Made by a program: the position numbers and the translations under genes
Shown: positions 9,032 to 17,683 of the stretch, piece after piece
Numbering within the stretch: the first letter of the stretch is position 1
Layout: each line of letters begins with the position of its first letter
Assembly (NCBI GenBank): GCA_030424595.1
Contig: JAUHWG010000001.1
Coordinates: 372,001-436,000 of the forward strand
Length of the DNA: 64,000 nt
Reading direction: 5' to 3'
Source: Polyangia bacterium
GTDB lineage: Bacteria > Myxococcota_A > Polyangia > Nannocystales > Nannocystaceae
The notes under the pieces: generated by a model
The model's database searches: none
Told to the model about the DNA's origin: nothing
The model's input: the letters and a program-made list of their open reading frames with translations, nothing else

Positions 9032-9463
9032 ATGGCCCCCCCCGTCCACGTCGTCGTCGCTGAGCCAGAGGCCGAAGAGCGCCTCCGGCTCTCGGCGATC
9101 GTGACCCGCGCGGCCGCCGAGGTCGGCGCGACCGTCGAGCTCCACGAGGCAGCCGACGGCTCGGAGGCCCTGCGGATGATCGAGGCCCACCGTCCGCCGC
9201 TTGTCGTCAGCGAGGTCCTCCTGCCGAAGCTGAGCGGCCTCCAGCTGCTCCGCCGTCTGCGGGACGCAGGACCTGCGATCCCTCTCCCCCGCTGCATCCT
9301 CGTGACGGCGATGAGCCGTGAGTCCGATCGCTACTGGGCGCTCCGCAACGGCGCCCACGCCTACGTGATCAAGCCCTACGAGGATGAGGTGCTCTTCGCC
9401 CGGATCCGACAAGTCCTCGCGGCGGGCTCCGAGGCGATGCCAGAGAAGCTCGGGCCCCTCTGA
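9032..9463 (+). CDS. Single-domain receiver with Asp-to-Glu active site
   Basis: 143 residues, one CheY-like receiver and nothing else. The fold is clear: beta-1 VHVVVAEPEAEE, beta-3 PPLVVSEVLLPKLSG, Thr92 in ILVTAMS, and Lys114-Pro in YVIKPYE. The residue at the phosphoacceptor position is Glu61 instead of Asp, and the N-terminal acidic pair is reduced to A10-E11. Thr and Lys are kept. A Glu there often mimics the phosphorylated state, so this may be a permanently 'on' or phosphorylation-independent output or adaptor domain. It is co-transcribed with the PATAN protein (3-bp gap). A two-base sequencing error would be needed to restore a GAC/GAT codon only at one base (GAG), so the change deserves a check. 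Confidence 0.88.
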   Translation: MAPPVHVVVAEPEAEERLRLSAIVTRAAAEVGATVELHEAADGSEALRMIEAHRPPLVVSEVLLPKLSGLQLLRRLRDAGPAIPLPRCILVTAMSRESDRYWALRNGAHAYVIKPYEDEVLFARIRQVLAAGSEAMPEKLGPL

Positions 9464-9564
9464 GCGAGCAGCCTGTCAGGGCCGCACTCCCCCGGCGACG
9501 ACGGGTGAGCTCCGTCGAGGAGTGCGAAGGGCCTAGAGTTCGTCGAGGCGGCGGGCTCCGGCTG

Positions 9565-10587
9565 CTAGAGGCGGACGTCGATGTGCGCTTTTGAGCGCAG
9601 CTGCTGACGAAACTCGCGCTCCGCCTGCTCGTAGGCCTCAGCCTCGAGACGCTGGCGGATCCCCTCCTTGGCCTCGTCGTAGCTGAGCACTTCGCTCGCC
9701 ACGTGCTCGACCACGCGAAAGACGACATAGCCCTGGCCGGTCGCGAGCGGGCCGACGACCTCGTCCTTCGCCGCCGGGAAGAGCGCGTCCTCCAGCTGGG
9801 GGGCGATCTCACCGCGGGAGATCGTCCGCCGGAAGTCCTCCACTTCGCCGCCAAAAGCGGCCGCGATCGCCTCCGAGGACTCGCCTGCGCGGAGCCTTCG
9901 AGCGATCCCCGTGGCCTGGGCGACCGCGTCATCACGGGCGCCGCTGTTCGCGCTCGCGGCGGTGAAGACGAAGCGGTCGACCTCGATCCGCGCGTCCTCG
10001 CCCCGGGCCTGCTTGCGGTAGTACTCGCGGATCTGGGCCTCGGTCACCGCCCAGTTCGCGAGCATCGACGTCGCCTTGTAGACGGTGATCTGATCGCGGA
10101 TGTCCTGGCGGTACTCCTCCCAGGAGCCAAACTCGCCGCTCTCGATCACAGCTTTGCGGAGATCCGGCACCGACGCGTAGTTGTTGCTCGCGGCGAGCTG
10201 CTGGAGGTAGCGCTGGATGTCCGCCTCGGTCGCGGCGATCTGGAACTTCACCGCCTCCTTCTTGATAAGGACGGTGTCGATCAGCTCGTCGAGCACCTTC
10301 TCGCGGATCTCCTTGAGCGCCTGGTCGAGCTGGGCGTCGGTCGCGTTCGGCCCGAGGCTCTGGATCGCCTCCTGGAGCTGAGGCGACGAACGCACCGCGC
10401 GGTCGAGGTGGGAGAGAACGACGATGTCCTCGTCGACCACGGCGACGACCCGATCGAGGAGCTCCGGCTCCGCAGCCGCGTCGCTCGGGATCATCGAGAC
10501 CGTGACCGCTCCCGCTGGCGCGAGCCAGGCGAGGCTGGCGAAGAGGATCGCGGCGGCCCCGCGCTGAGGTGTGCGACGTAGCGACAC
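9565..10587 (-). CDS. surA: SurA-like periplasmic peptidyl-prolyl isomerase
   Basis: 340 residues. A signal sequence (AILFASLAWLAPAGAV) leads into a SurA N-terminal domain (LLDRVVAVVDEDIVVLSHLD, then the helical DELIDTVLIKKEAVK). A parvulin-type rotamase region follows at about 205-305 (VFTAASANSGARDDAVAQAT, FRRTISRGEIAPQLEDALF, GYVVFRVVEH). Length and order fit single-parvulin SurA proteins. It should assist folding of outer membrane proteins in the periplasm. It is separate from the second foldase in this window, the membrane-anchored PpiD-like protein at 34164-35969. It converges with the receiver operon on the other side, leaving about 100 bp with no obvious terminator. Confidence 0.9.
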   Translation of the reverse strand: MSLRRTPQRGAAAILFASLAWLAPAGAVTVSMIPSDAAAEPELLDRVVAVVDEDIVVLSHLDRAVRSSPQLQEAIQSLGPNATDAQLDQALKEIREKVLDELIDTVLIKKEAVKFQIAATEADIQRYLQQLAASNNYASVPDLRKAVIESGEFGSWEEYRQDIRDQITVYKATSMLANWAVTEAQIREYYRKQARGEDARIEVDRFVFTAASANSGARDDAVAQATGIARRLRAGESSEAIAAAFGGEVEDFRRTISRGEIAPQLEDALFPAAKDEVVGPLATGQGYVVFRVVEHVASEVLSYDEAKEGIRQRLEAEAYEQAEREFRQQLRSKAHIDVRL

Positions 10588-10754
10588 CGAGATGAGATAT
10601 CAACCCGGCCCCCCGCCGGCAAGCCTTTGCCGCCACACAGGCGAGACCAGCGGCGACCAAAGAAGAGGGGCCGCGCCGGTCTCCCGTCGCGACCCCTGCA
10701 TGCGGAGCCTCGGCTCCGGCGTCTGGGACGAGTCAAGCTCGCCCCTAGCCTCAC

Positions 10755-11660
10755 CTAGACACACTTGGCGCCGATGAGCTCACCGGTGTCGGTGTCGACA
10801 AAGGCGTCCTCGCAGGTGCCACCGCCGCAGTCGTCGTCGACGAAGCACTCGCCGCAGACGCCGATCTTGACCACGCCCATGACAGCGGCGACGCCGCACA
10901 TGCCGGACATGCAGGCGGAGTTGCCGATCGGGACGCCGCCCTCCTCGATGTGATTGCAGGCCTTGTCGTTCTCGACCGAGGCGTCAGGGACGCAGGTGTT
11001 GACCCCCGAGAAGTCGCTGACGCTGATCGTCGGCGAGCAGTTCGGCGCGGCGTCGTCGCTGCAGTCCGCGTTGGTCTTGCACTCGCCGCAGGTCTGGACC
11101 TTGATGATCGGCGTCGCGTCGAGGACCAGGCCGCAGAGGCTGTTGTTCGGATCCATGCACACTTCGTCGCTCTCGCAGCCAGCGCCGACCTCGCCCTTGT
11201 TGCAGGTCGCGCCGACGCCCGCGAGCGGGTTCGGGATCGTGCAACCACCGCCGTCGCAGTCCGCGTCGACCTTGCACTCGCCGCACAGGCCGCCCAGGAG
11301 CGGGACGACGAAGCAGGACTCGGAGAGGCACTCGGCGTCAGCGCTGCACATCGCACCGTCGGGCTGGGGGTCGACGCCGGTGGTGGTCGTCGTCACCGTC
11401 GTGTCCGAGGTGTTGCTGGTGCTCCCGGTCGTGCTGTCCGAGTCGGAGTCGGTCCCCGAGGCGGTGTCCGTGCCGGCCGAGGTCGAGGTCCCGGAGTCGC
11501 TCTCCGAGGTCGTCTTGTCGGTGGTCGAGTCGTCGGTGGCCGAGGCCGCGGTCGTCGAATCGTCGCCATTGCAGCCCGAGAGCGGCGCCGCGAGCATCGC
11601 CGCGAAGATCGAAAGGCAGGTGAAGCGCTGCGAGAGCGCGCGGAAGTTGAGTCGGTTCAT
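10755..11660 (-). CDS. Cys-rich lipoprotein with Thr/Ser linker
   Basis: 301 residues from the ATG at 11660 (MNRLNFRALSQ), chosen over the GTG-type start 72 bp upstream because it is preceded by a GGAGAG ribosome binding site and begins a normal signal peptide. The lipobox is APLSGC with Cys30. A Thr/Ser/Asp linker (about 34-100) leads into repeated Cys modules, each with the pattern CGEC...DADC or CGEC...DDDC (for example CGECKVDADCDGGGC, CGECFVDDDCGGGTC). These small disulfide modules are typical of surface lipoproteins in this group. No enzyme motif is seen. The region upstream of the start is AT-rich and holds the palindrome GACGTACGTC, which could belong to its promoter. Confidence 0.85.
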   Translation of the reverse strand: MNRLNFRALSQRFTCLSIFAAMLAAPLSGCNGDDSTTAASATDDSTTDKTTSESDSGTSTSAGTDTASGTDSDSDSTTGSTSNTSDTTVTTTTTGVDPQPDGAMCSADAECLSESCFVVPLLGGLCGECKVDADCDGGGCTIPNPLAGVGATCNKGEVGAGCESDEVCMDPNNSLCGLVLDATPIIKVQTCGECKTNADCSDDAAPNCSPTISVSDFSGVNTCVPDASVENDKACNHIEEGGVPIGNSACMSGMCGVAAVMGVVKIGVCGECFVDDDCGGGTCEDAFVDTDTGELIGAKCV

Positions 11661-12115
11661 GGTCTCTCCAAGGAGTCCGCAGGCGGCCTGCGGCCAGTCG
11701 TATGTGATGAAATTAGACGTACGTCGGATCAAGCGTGGACGAACATCGGCTTCAGAGGACGGGATCGCGGGCGGCCGTCAGCAGAGCTGCTGACGTCCCC
11801 ACAGGTGGGGTTGGCCCCCAATGGAGCGGCATCTTCCCCCAGGAGTTTGGGTTTGTCCACGATACGAAGGATACATCAGGCCCTCCCCGATCCAAGACCA
11901 AGAGGTAACCAACCTCACAATCCAAACACGTGGCGCCCCGGCCTGGACAAACGCCGCGTGACCGGCCCTCGACGCTGGTCGTCCGCCGCCACGACCCCCC
12001 GCCGCCTTTCGCCGCTCGGCATGATTGGCTACAGTTCGGCTCCCTCGCCGTCGCCTGCGAGAGCCCCCTGGCGCACCCGCAGGCACGCACCAACACCACC
12101 CCCAGGAGCCCCTCT
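11661..12115. other. Gene-free stretch with paired inverted repeats
   Basis: About 455 bp between the divergent lipoprotein gene and beta-ureidopropionase. It holds a 10-bp palindrome GACGTACGTC (11716-11725) and, further on, two adjacent perfect inverted repeats: GTCAGCAG-AG-CTGCTGAC (11777-11794) and CCCCAC-AG-GTGGGG (11797-11810). The GGGG of the second can alternatively pair with CCCC at 11815-11819. I see no convincing coding sequence; open frames here have unlikely composition. It probably contains the promoter and operators of the pyrimidine genes. Confidence 0.6.
11777..11820. promoter_or_regulatory. Two adjacent perfect inverted repeats
   Basis: GTCAGCAG and CTGCTGAC (8-bp arms, 2-nt centre) are followed 2 nt later by CCCCAC and GTGGGG (6-bp arms, 2-nt centre). 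The GTGGGG arm is then followed by TTGGCCCCCA, so TGGGG can instead pair downstream. This could be an operator for a dimeric regulator or a leader with mutually exclusive hairpins. It lies about 300 nt upstream of the beta-ureidopropionase start. The pairing is seen directly; the function is inferred. Confidence 0.45.
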
Positions 12116-12982
12116 ATGCCCTCGATCGTCCGCTGCGGCCTCATCCAGTGCTCAAACCCGACAAACGACGAGAGCGTGCCCGTCGCCGACATCCAAAAGG
12201 CGATGCTCGACAAGCACCTGCCGATGATCGAAGAGGCCGCCAAGCGCGGCGTCCAGGTGCTCTGCCTCCAGGAGATCTTTAACGGACCCTACTTCTGCCC
12301 GAGCCAGGACAAGCGCTGGTACGCGGCCGCCGAGCCGATCCCCGGCCCGACCACCTCGCTGATGCAGGAGCTCGCCCGCAAGCACAACATGGTGATCGTC
12401 GTCCCTCTCTACGAGGAGGCGATGCGCGGCGTCTACTACAACTCGGCCGCGGTCATCGACGCCGACGGCACCTACCTCGGCAAGTACCGCAAGCACCACA
12501 TCCCGCAGACCTCGGGCTTTTGGGAGAAGTACTTCTTCAAGCCCGGCGACGGCGGCTACCCGGTCTTCCAGACCAAGTACGCCAAGGTCGGCGTCTACAT
12601 CTGCTACGACCGCCACTTCCCCGAGGGGGCCCGGATCCTCGGCCTGAACGGGGCTGAGATCGTCTTCAACCCGAGCGCCACGGTCGCCGGCCTCTCGCAG
12701 TACCTGTGGAAGCTCGAGCAGCCGGCCCACGCGGTCGCCAACGGCTACTTCGTCGGCGCGATCAACCGCGTCGGCACCGAGGCGCCCTGGAACATCGGCC
12801 GCTTCTACGGCACGTCCTACTTCGTCGACCCGCGGGGCAACTTCATCGCCACGGCCTCCGAGACCGAGGACGAGGTGGTCGTCGCCGACGTCGACCTCGA
12901 CATGATCGACGAGGTCCGCCACACCTGGCAGTTCTACCGGGACCGCCGACCGGACAGCTACGGGCCGCTGACCGGCGGCTGA
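12116..12982 (+). CDS. Beta-ureidopropionase / N-carbamoyl amidohydrolase
   Basis: 288 residues of the nitrilase (carbon-nitrogen hydrolase) fold. The Glu-Lys-Cys triad is visible as Glu53 (CLQEIFNGPYF), Lys126 (YRKHHIPQ) and Cys163 (YICYDRHFPEG). It hydrolyses N-carbamoyl-beta-alanine or N-carbamoyl-beta-aminoisobutyrate to the amino acid, CO2 and ammonia, the third step of reductive pyrimidine breakdown. The ATG at 12116 is preferred to the upstream in-frame start because AGGAG lies 7 nt before it and the family normally begins at this point. N-carbamoylputrescine amidases are close relatives, but the next gene is dihydropyrimidinase, which settles the likely substrate. It is first in a four-gene + strand cluster. 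Confidence 0.9.
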   Translation: MPSIVRCGLIQCSNPTNDESVPVADIQKAMLDKHLPMIEEAAKRGVQVLCLQEIFNGPYFCPSQDKRWYAAAEPIPGPTTSLMQELARKHNMVIVVPLYEEAMRGVYYNSAAVIDADGTYLGKYRKHHIPQTSGFWEKYFFKPGDGGYPVFQTKYAKVGVYICYDRHFPEGARILGLNGAEIVFNPSATVAGLSQYLWKLEQPAHAVANGYFVGAINRVGTEAPWNIGRFYGTSYFVDPRGNFIATASETEDEVVVADVDLDMIDEVRHTWQFYRDRRPDSYGPLTGG

Positions 12983-13135
12983 CCTCCGCGACCACGGGGG
13001 TGGATGATCGGCGCTGACCGGTCCCCCCGCGGTAGCCTGAGTCCGGGGCTCGGACGAGCCATGCCGCCGCCGAGCCCCGCGCGAATTCAGAGAAGAAACA
13101 CCATCGGCGCGTGGGCGCCACGCAGAGGAGCAAAC

Positions 13136-14509
13136 ATGCCTGGAGTCGTAATCCGCGGCGGTGAGATCATCACCCCCCTCGATCGATACACCGCTGACAT
13201 CTACTGTGAGGACGGCTTGATCAAGGCCATCGGCCCCGACCTCGACGTCCCGGCGGACGCCGAGGTGGTCGACGCGGCAGGTCAGCTCGTCTTCCCGGGG
13301 GGCATCGACGCCCACACCCACATGGAGCTGCCCTTCATGGGCACGACCTCGGCGGACGACTTCTTCACCGGCACCGCCGCCGGGATCGCCGGCGGGACCA
13401 CGTCGATCATCGACTTCATCATCCCGGCGAGGAACCAGAGCCTCCTCGAGGCCCGCGACTTCTGGATGAACAACGCGGCCAAGGCCTGCGCCGACTACGG
13501 CTTCCACATGGCCGTGACCTGGTTCGGCGAGCAGGTCGAGAAGGAGATGCGCCAGGTCCACGCGGAGAACGGGATCACCTCCTTCAAGACCTTCATGGCC
13601 TACACGGGGGCGATCGGCGTCGACGATGACGAGCTCATCGGCGTCATCGACACCGCCGGCTCCCTCGGCGCCCTCGTCACCACCCACTGCGAGCACGGGC
13701 TCGCGGTCCAGTCCCTCCAGCGCAAGCTGATAGCCCAGGGCAAGACCGCGCCGAAGTACCACCCCCGCAGCCGGCCGACCTGGGTCGAGGGCGAGGCGAC
13801 CCACCGAGCGATCACCTTAGCCCGCTGCTCCGGCCAGCCTATCTACATCGTCCACCTGACCTGCAAGGAGTCGATGGACGCGGTCACCCGCGCCCGCGAG
13901 GAGGGGGTCACGGTCTTCGTCGAGACCTGCCCGCAGTACCTGCTCCTCGACGACTCGGTCTACGACACCGACGACTTTGAGGGGGCGGCCTACGTCATGA
14001 GCCCGCCGATCCGCCCCAAGGGTCACCAAGAGGTGCTCTGGAACGCCCTCTCCTGCGGGATGATCCAGCACGTCGCCACCGACCACTGCCCCTTCCGCCA
14101 GGAGGATCAGAAGTCGATGGGCAAGGACGACTTCACCAAGATCCCGAACGGCGCGGCCGGGATCGAGAACCGCCTGGCGCTGATGTACACCTACGGCGTC
14201 GCCACCGGTCGGATCTCGCTCCACCAGTTTGTCGACGTCTGCTGCACCCAGCCGGCGAAGATCTTCGGCCTCTACCCGCGCAAGGGGGCCATCCGCGTCG
14301 GCGCCGACGCGGACATCGTCGTCTACGATCCGAAGGCGAGCTCGACGATCTCGGCCAAGACCCATCGTCACCACGTCGACCGCAACATCTTCGAGGGCTT
14401 CAAGATCGAGGGCGGGGTCTCCCACACCCTCGTCGGCGGCCGGATCGCCTTCAAGGAGGGCGACCTCCGGGTCGTCCGCGGCGCGGGTCGCTACCTCCCC
14501 CGGACCTGA
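13136..14509 (+). CDS. hydA: Dihydropyrimidinase (hydantoinase)
   Basis: 457 residues of the amidohydrolase superfamily. Metal ligands are complete: His60 and His62 (DAHTHMELPF), the carboxylated Lys151 (TSFKTFMAYTG), His184 (TTHCEHG), His240 (IVHLTCKES) and Asp316 (ATDHCPF). It opens 5,6-dihydrouracil or dihydrothymine to the N-carbamoyl amino acid, feeding the upstream neighbour's product. The ATG at 13136 follows GAGGAG within a suitable distance and gives the canonical N-terminus; the longer upstream extension is not conserved in the family. It is separated by 153 bp from beta-ureidopropionase and 124 bp from the dehydrogenase gene, all in one direction, suggesting a single operon or closely linked units. 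Confidence 0.95.
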   Translation: MPGVVIRGGEIITPLDRYTADIYCEDGLIKAIGPDLDVPADAEVVDAAGQLVFPGGIDAHTHMELPFMGTTSADDFFTGTAAGIAGGTTSIIDFIIPARNQSLLEARDFWMNNAAKACADYGFHMAVTWFGEQVEKEMRQVHAENGITSFKTFMAYTGAIGVDDDELIGVIDTAGSLGALVTTHCEHGLAVQSLQRKLIAQGKTAPKYHPRSRPTWVEGEATHRAITLARCSGQPIYIVHLTCKESMDAVTRAREEGVTVFVETCPQYLLLDDSVYDTDDFEGAAYVMSPPIRPKGHQEVLWNALSCGMIQHVATDHCPFRQEDQKSMGKDDFTKIPNGAAGIENRLALMYTYGVATGRISLHQFVDVCCTQPAKIFGLYPRKGAIRVGADADIVVYDPKASSTISAKTHRHHVDRNIFEGFKIEGGVSHTLVGGRIAFKEGDLRVVRGAGRYLPRT

Positions 14510-14633
14510 GCCGAGCTCCCCAGCGGGCTCCCGCACAGGGGGTCCCTCAAGCCGCCACGCCGCGACACTATCTAGTCGGGCGTGGCGGTTTTGCGGTATT
14601 TAGGTGGACCCTTCGAGCACCTTGAGAGTTCCG

Positions 14634-16136
14634 ATGTCGACGAGCCCACTGCCGCCCTTCACCGCCCGCAACTACGACTTCACGCCCTACGTCGCCGCCC
14701 AGAATTGGATCGACGGCGCCTGGAGCGAGGCGAAGGGACGGACGACCGAGACCGTCGTCAACCCGCGCCACGGCAAGACCATGGGGAGCGTGCCCCTCTC
14801 AGGCACCGCCGAGATCGAAGCCGCCGTCGCGGCGGCGAGCGCCGCCTTCCCTGGCTGGCGGGACACGCCGATGAAAGAGCGCGTCCAGGTGCTCTACCGG
14901 GTCAAGGCGCTGATCGAGCGCGACCTCGACGAGCTGAGCTGGCTGGTCTCCCACGAGAACGGCAAGACCTTCGCCGAGGGCAAGGGCGAGGTGCTCAAGG
15001 GGATCGAGTGCCTGGAGATGGGGATCTCGATCCCCAACATGGCCGCCGGACCGCAGCTCGACGTCAGCCGCGGGATCCGCTGCGAGACCAGCTACGAGGC
15101 GCTCGGCGTCTGCGCCGGGATCACCCCCTTCAACTTCCCCTTCATGGTCCCGCTGTGGATGCTCCCGCAGGCGCTGGTCGCCGGGAACACCTTCGTCCTC
15201 AAGCCCTCCGAGAAGGTCCCCTACGGGGCGGTCAAGCTCGCGGCGCTCTTCGCCGAGGCCGGCCTCCCGGCGGGCGTGCTCAACATCGTCCACGGCGCCA
15301 AAGAGTGCGTCGAGGCGCTCGTCGACCACCCGGAGATCAAGGCGATCGGCTTCGTCGGCTCGACCGCGATCGCGCGCCTGGTCTACGGCCGCGGCTGCGC
15401 CCTCGGCAAGCGGATGCTCTGCCTTGGCGGCGCCAAGAACCACCTCATCGTCGCCCCCGACGCGGACCTGGAGCTGACCAGCACGACCGTCGCGGCTTCG
15501 GCCTTCGGCTGTGCCGGCCAGCGCTGCATGGCGGCCGCGGCGATGGTCGCCGTCGGCGACACTCAGGCGATCGTCGACGCGACCGCGGCGGCGGCCCGGA
15601 CCTACGCCCTGGGCGAGGACATCGGCGCTGTGATCACCCGCGAGAGCGTCGAGCGGATCACCCGCTATGTCGACGGCGCCGAGAAGCTCGGGGCCAAGGT
15701 GCTCGTCGACGGTCGCAAGGCGATCGTCGAGGGGGCCGAAGGCTTCTGGTTCGGCCCGACGGTGCTCGACCACGTCACCCCGGAGATGCCGGCGGGCTGC
15801 GAAGAGGTCTTCGGCCCCGTCCTCTCGATCATCCGCGCCAAGACCCTCGACGAGGCGATCGCGATCGAGAACGCGAGCCCCTACGGCAACGCGGCCTCGG
15901 TCTTCACCCAGAGCGGCGGCGTCGCCCGCTACGTCATGGAGCGGGTCAACGCCGGCATGTGCGGCGTCAACGTCGGCGTCCCCGTGCCCCGCGAGCCCTT
16001 CGCCTTCGGCGGCTGGAACGACTCCAAGTTCGGCCACGGCGACATCACCGGCTGGGACGGCTTCCGCTTCTGGACCCGAGCGCGGAAGATCACGAGCCGC
16101 TGGGCTCAGCACAAAGACATGACCTGGATGTCGTAG
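14634..16136 (+). CDS. mmsA: CoA-acylating (methyl)malonate-semialdehyde dehydrogenase
   Basis: 500 residues, aldehyde dehydrogenase superfamily. The substrate/NAD region shows FNFPFMVPLWMLPQAL and GSTAIA, the catalytic Cys298 sits in FGCAGQRCMA, and LGGAKNH carries Asn where ordinary aldehyde dehydrogenases have the catalytic Glu, as in the MmsA class. It oxidises malonate or methylmalonate semialdehyde with NAD and CoA to acetyl-CoA or propionyl-CoA and CO2. In this cluster it would finish uracil and thymine degradation, although valine and inositol pathways use the same enzyme. The ATG at 14634 has GAGAG 5 nt upstream; a GTG 30 bp earlier is also possible. The aminotransferase gene follows after 35 bp. 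Confidence 0.93.
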   Translation: MSTSPLPPFTARNYDFTPYVAAQNWIDGAWSEAKGRTTETVVNPRHGKTMGSVPLSGTAEIEAAVAAASAAFPGWRDTPMKERVQVLYRVKALIERDLDELSWLVSHENGKTFAEGKGEVLKGIECLEMGISIPNMAAGPQLDVSRGIRCETSYEALGVCAGITPFNFPFMVPLWMLPQALVAGNTFVLKPSEKVPYGAVKLAALFAEAGLPAGVLNIVHGAKECVEALVDHPEIKAIGFVGSTAIARLVYGRGCALGKRMLCLGGAKNHLIVAPDADLELTSTTVAASAFGCAGQRCMAAAAMVAVGDTQAIVDATAAAARTYALGEDIGAVITRESVERITRYVDGAEKLGAKVLVDGRKAIVEGAEGFWFGPTVLDHVTPEMPAGCEEVFGPVLSIIRAKTLDEAIAIENASPYGNAASVFTQSGGVARYVMERVNAGMCGVNVGVPVPREPFAFGGWNDSKFGHGDITGWDGFRFWTRARKITSRWAQHKDMTWMS

Positions 16137-16171
16137 ATCTGGCCACAAAGACAGGCTCGGAGGCGTTGACG

Positions 16172-17506
16172 ATGGACAAAAAGATGGACTCCAAGACGAT
16201 GATCGAGGCATGCCGCGCGCACACGCTCTACGCGTGGTCGCAGCAGGACAAGGTCGCCCCGCTGCCCATCGCCCGCACCGAGGGGGTGTACATGTACACG
16301 CCCGAGGGCGAGCGAATGCTCGACTTCAACAGTCAGCTGATGTGCGTCAATGTTGGCCACGCGCACCCGAAGGTGATCGCCGCCCTCAAAGCCCAGCTCG
16401 ACAGCGGCCTCACCTACGTCTACCCCGGCACCGCGACCGAGCCCCGCGCCCGCCTGGGCAAGATGCTCGCCGCGATCACCCCCGGCGACATCAACAAGTT
16501 CTTCTTCACCCTGGGCGGCGCCGAGGCCAACGAGAACGCGATCCGTCTCGCTCGCCTCTACACCGGGCGGCAGAAGATCATCAGCACCTACCGCTCCTAT
16601 CACGGCGGCAGCAACCTGACGATGCAGCTCACCGGCGAGCCCAGGCGTTGGGCCAACGAGCCCGGCGGCCCCGGCTTCATCCACGTCGTCGGCCCCCAAC
16701 CCTACTCCTACGAGTTCGGCTCGACCGACGCGGAGCGGACCGCCGCCCACCTGCGCTACCTCGAAGAGGTGATCGTCTGCGAGGGTTCGCAGACGATCGC
16801 GGCGATGATCGTCGAGCCGGTGATCGGCACCAACGGGATCCTCCCGCCCCCCGCCGGCTTCCTCAAGGGGCTGCGCGCCCTCCTCGACAAGTACGGGATC
16901 CTCCTGATCTGCGACGAGGTGATGGCGGGCTTCGGCCGCACAGGCAAGATGTTCGCCTTTGAGCACGGCGACATCGTCCCGGACCTGGTCACCATGGCGA
17001 AGGGCCTCACCTCCGCCTACGTCCCCCTCGGCGCCGTGGGCATGCGCGATCCGATCGCCGCCCACTTCGAGGAGAACATGTACTGGGGCGGCCTCACCTA
17101 CAACTCGCACGCCCTCGGCTGCGCCGCGGCGATCGCCGTCCTCGAGGTGATGGCGGAGGAGAAGCTGGTCGAACGGGCAGCCTCGCTCCAGGAGCTGATG
17201 CTCGCCGAGATGGGCCGCCTCGCCGACAAGCACCCCTCGGTGCGGACCTTCCGCTGCCTCGGCCTCTTCGGCGTGATCGAGCTCCAGAAGAACGCCGCCG
17301 GCGAGCCCATCGCCCCCTTCAACGGCACCCACCCGGCGATGACCAAGCTCGCCGCGTTCTTCCGCGAGAGCGGGCTCTTCACCTTCGTCCGCTGGCACTA
17401 TTTTATGTGCAACCCGCCGCTGACGATCACCGAGGATCAGATCCGCGAGGGCTTCGCGATCATCGACCGCGGCCTCGAGATCACCGACGCCGCCTTCGAG
17501 GACTAG
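16172..17506 (+). CDS. Class III aminotransferase, probably beta-alanine specific
   Basis: 444 residues, PLP fold type I, class III. The pyridoxal Lys277 lies in MAKGLTSAYVPLG and the ring-binding Asp248 in LLICDEVMAGFG; GGAEANENAI and the THP-type NSHALGCAAAIAVLE are also present. From context it should transaminate beta-alanine or beta-aminoisobutyrate to the semialdehyde consumed by the MmsA neighbour. The partner keto acid (pyruvate or 2-oxoglutarate) cannot be told; taurine-pyruvate and omega-amino acid aminotransferases are alternatives. GGAGG at 16159-16163 sets the ATG. The open frame continues far upstream through the dehydrogenase gene in another frame, but that extension is not coding. 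Confidence 0.9.
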   Translation: MDKKMDSKTMIEACRAHTLYAWSQQDKVAPLPIARTEGVYMYTPEGERMLDFNSQLMCVNVGHAHPKVIAALKAQLDSGLTYVYPGTATEPRARLGKMLAAITPGDINKFFFTLGGAEANENAIRLARLYTGRQKIISTYRSYHGGSNLTMQLTGEPRRWANEPGGPGFIHVVGPQPYSYEFGSTDAERTAAHLRYLEEVIVCEGSQTIAAMIVEPVIGTNGILPPPAGFLKGLRALLDKYGILLICDEVMAGFGRTGKMFAFEHGDIVPDLVTMAKGLTSAYVPLGAVGMRDPIAAHFEENMYWGGLTYNSHALGCAAAIAVLEVMAEEKLVERAASLQELMLAEMGRLADKHPSVRTFRCLGLFGVIELQKNAAGEPIAPFNGTHPAMTKLAAFFRESGLFTFVRWHYFMCNPPLTITEDQIREGFAIIDRGLEITDAAFED

Positions 17507-17683
17507 GCCCGCCGACGATCGCTGGGCAGGGACTGGGACCTGTCGTGCCGAGCGGTCCGCCCTATCGTGGCAGATCGCGGAGCAAGCGAAGCTCTTCGCC
17601 CGTCGTCCGCGTCTATTGTAGGGTCGGCTCAAGAGCTCAACCCCGATGACACGGCCTCCGCCCGCGGCGAAGGCCGACGCTCT

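Noticed and set aside
14582..17506. A very long + frame (974 codons) running through the MmsA gene into the aminotransferase
   Set aside because: The first half reads the MmsA gene in the wrong frame and is Arg/Pro-rich without family similarity. The aminotransferase starts at 16172 with its own GGAGG, so this is not a fusion protein.
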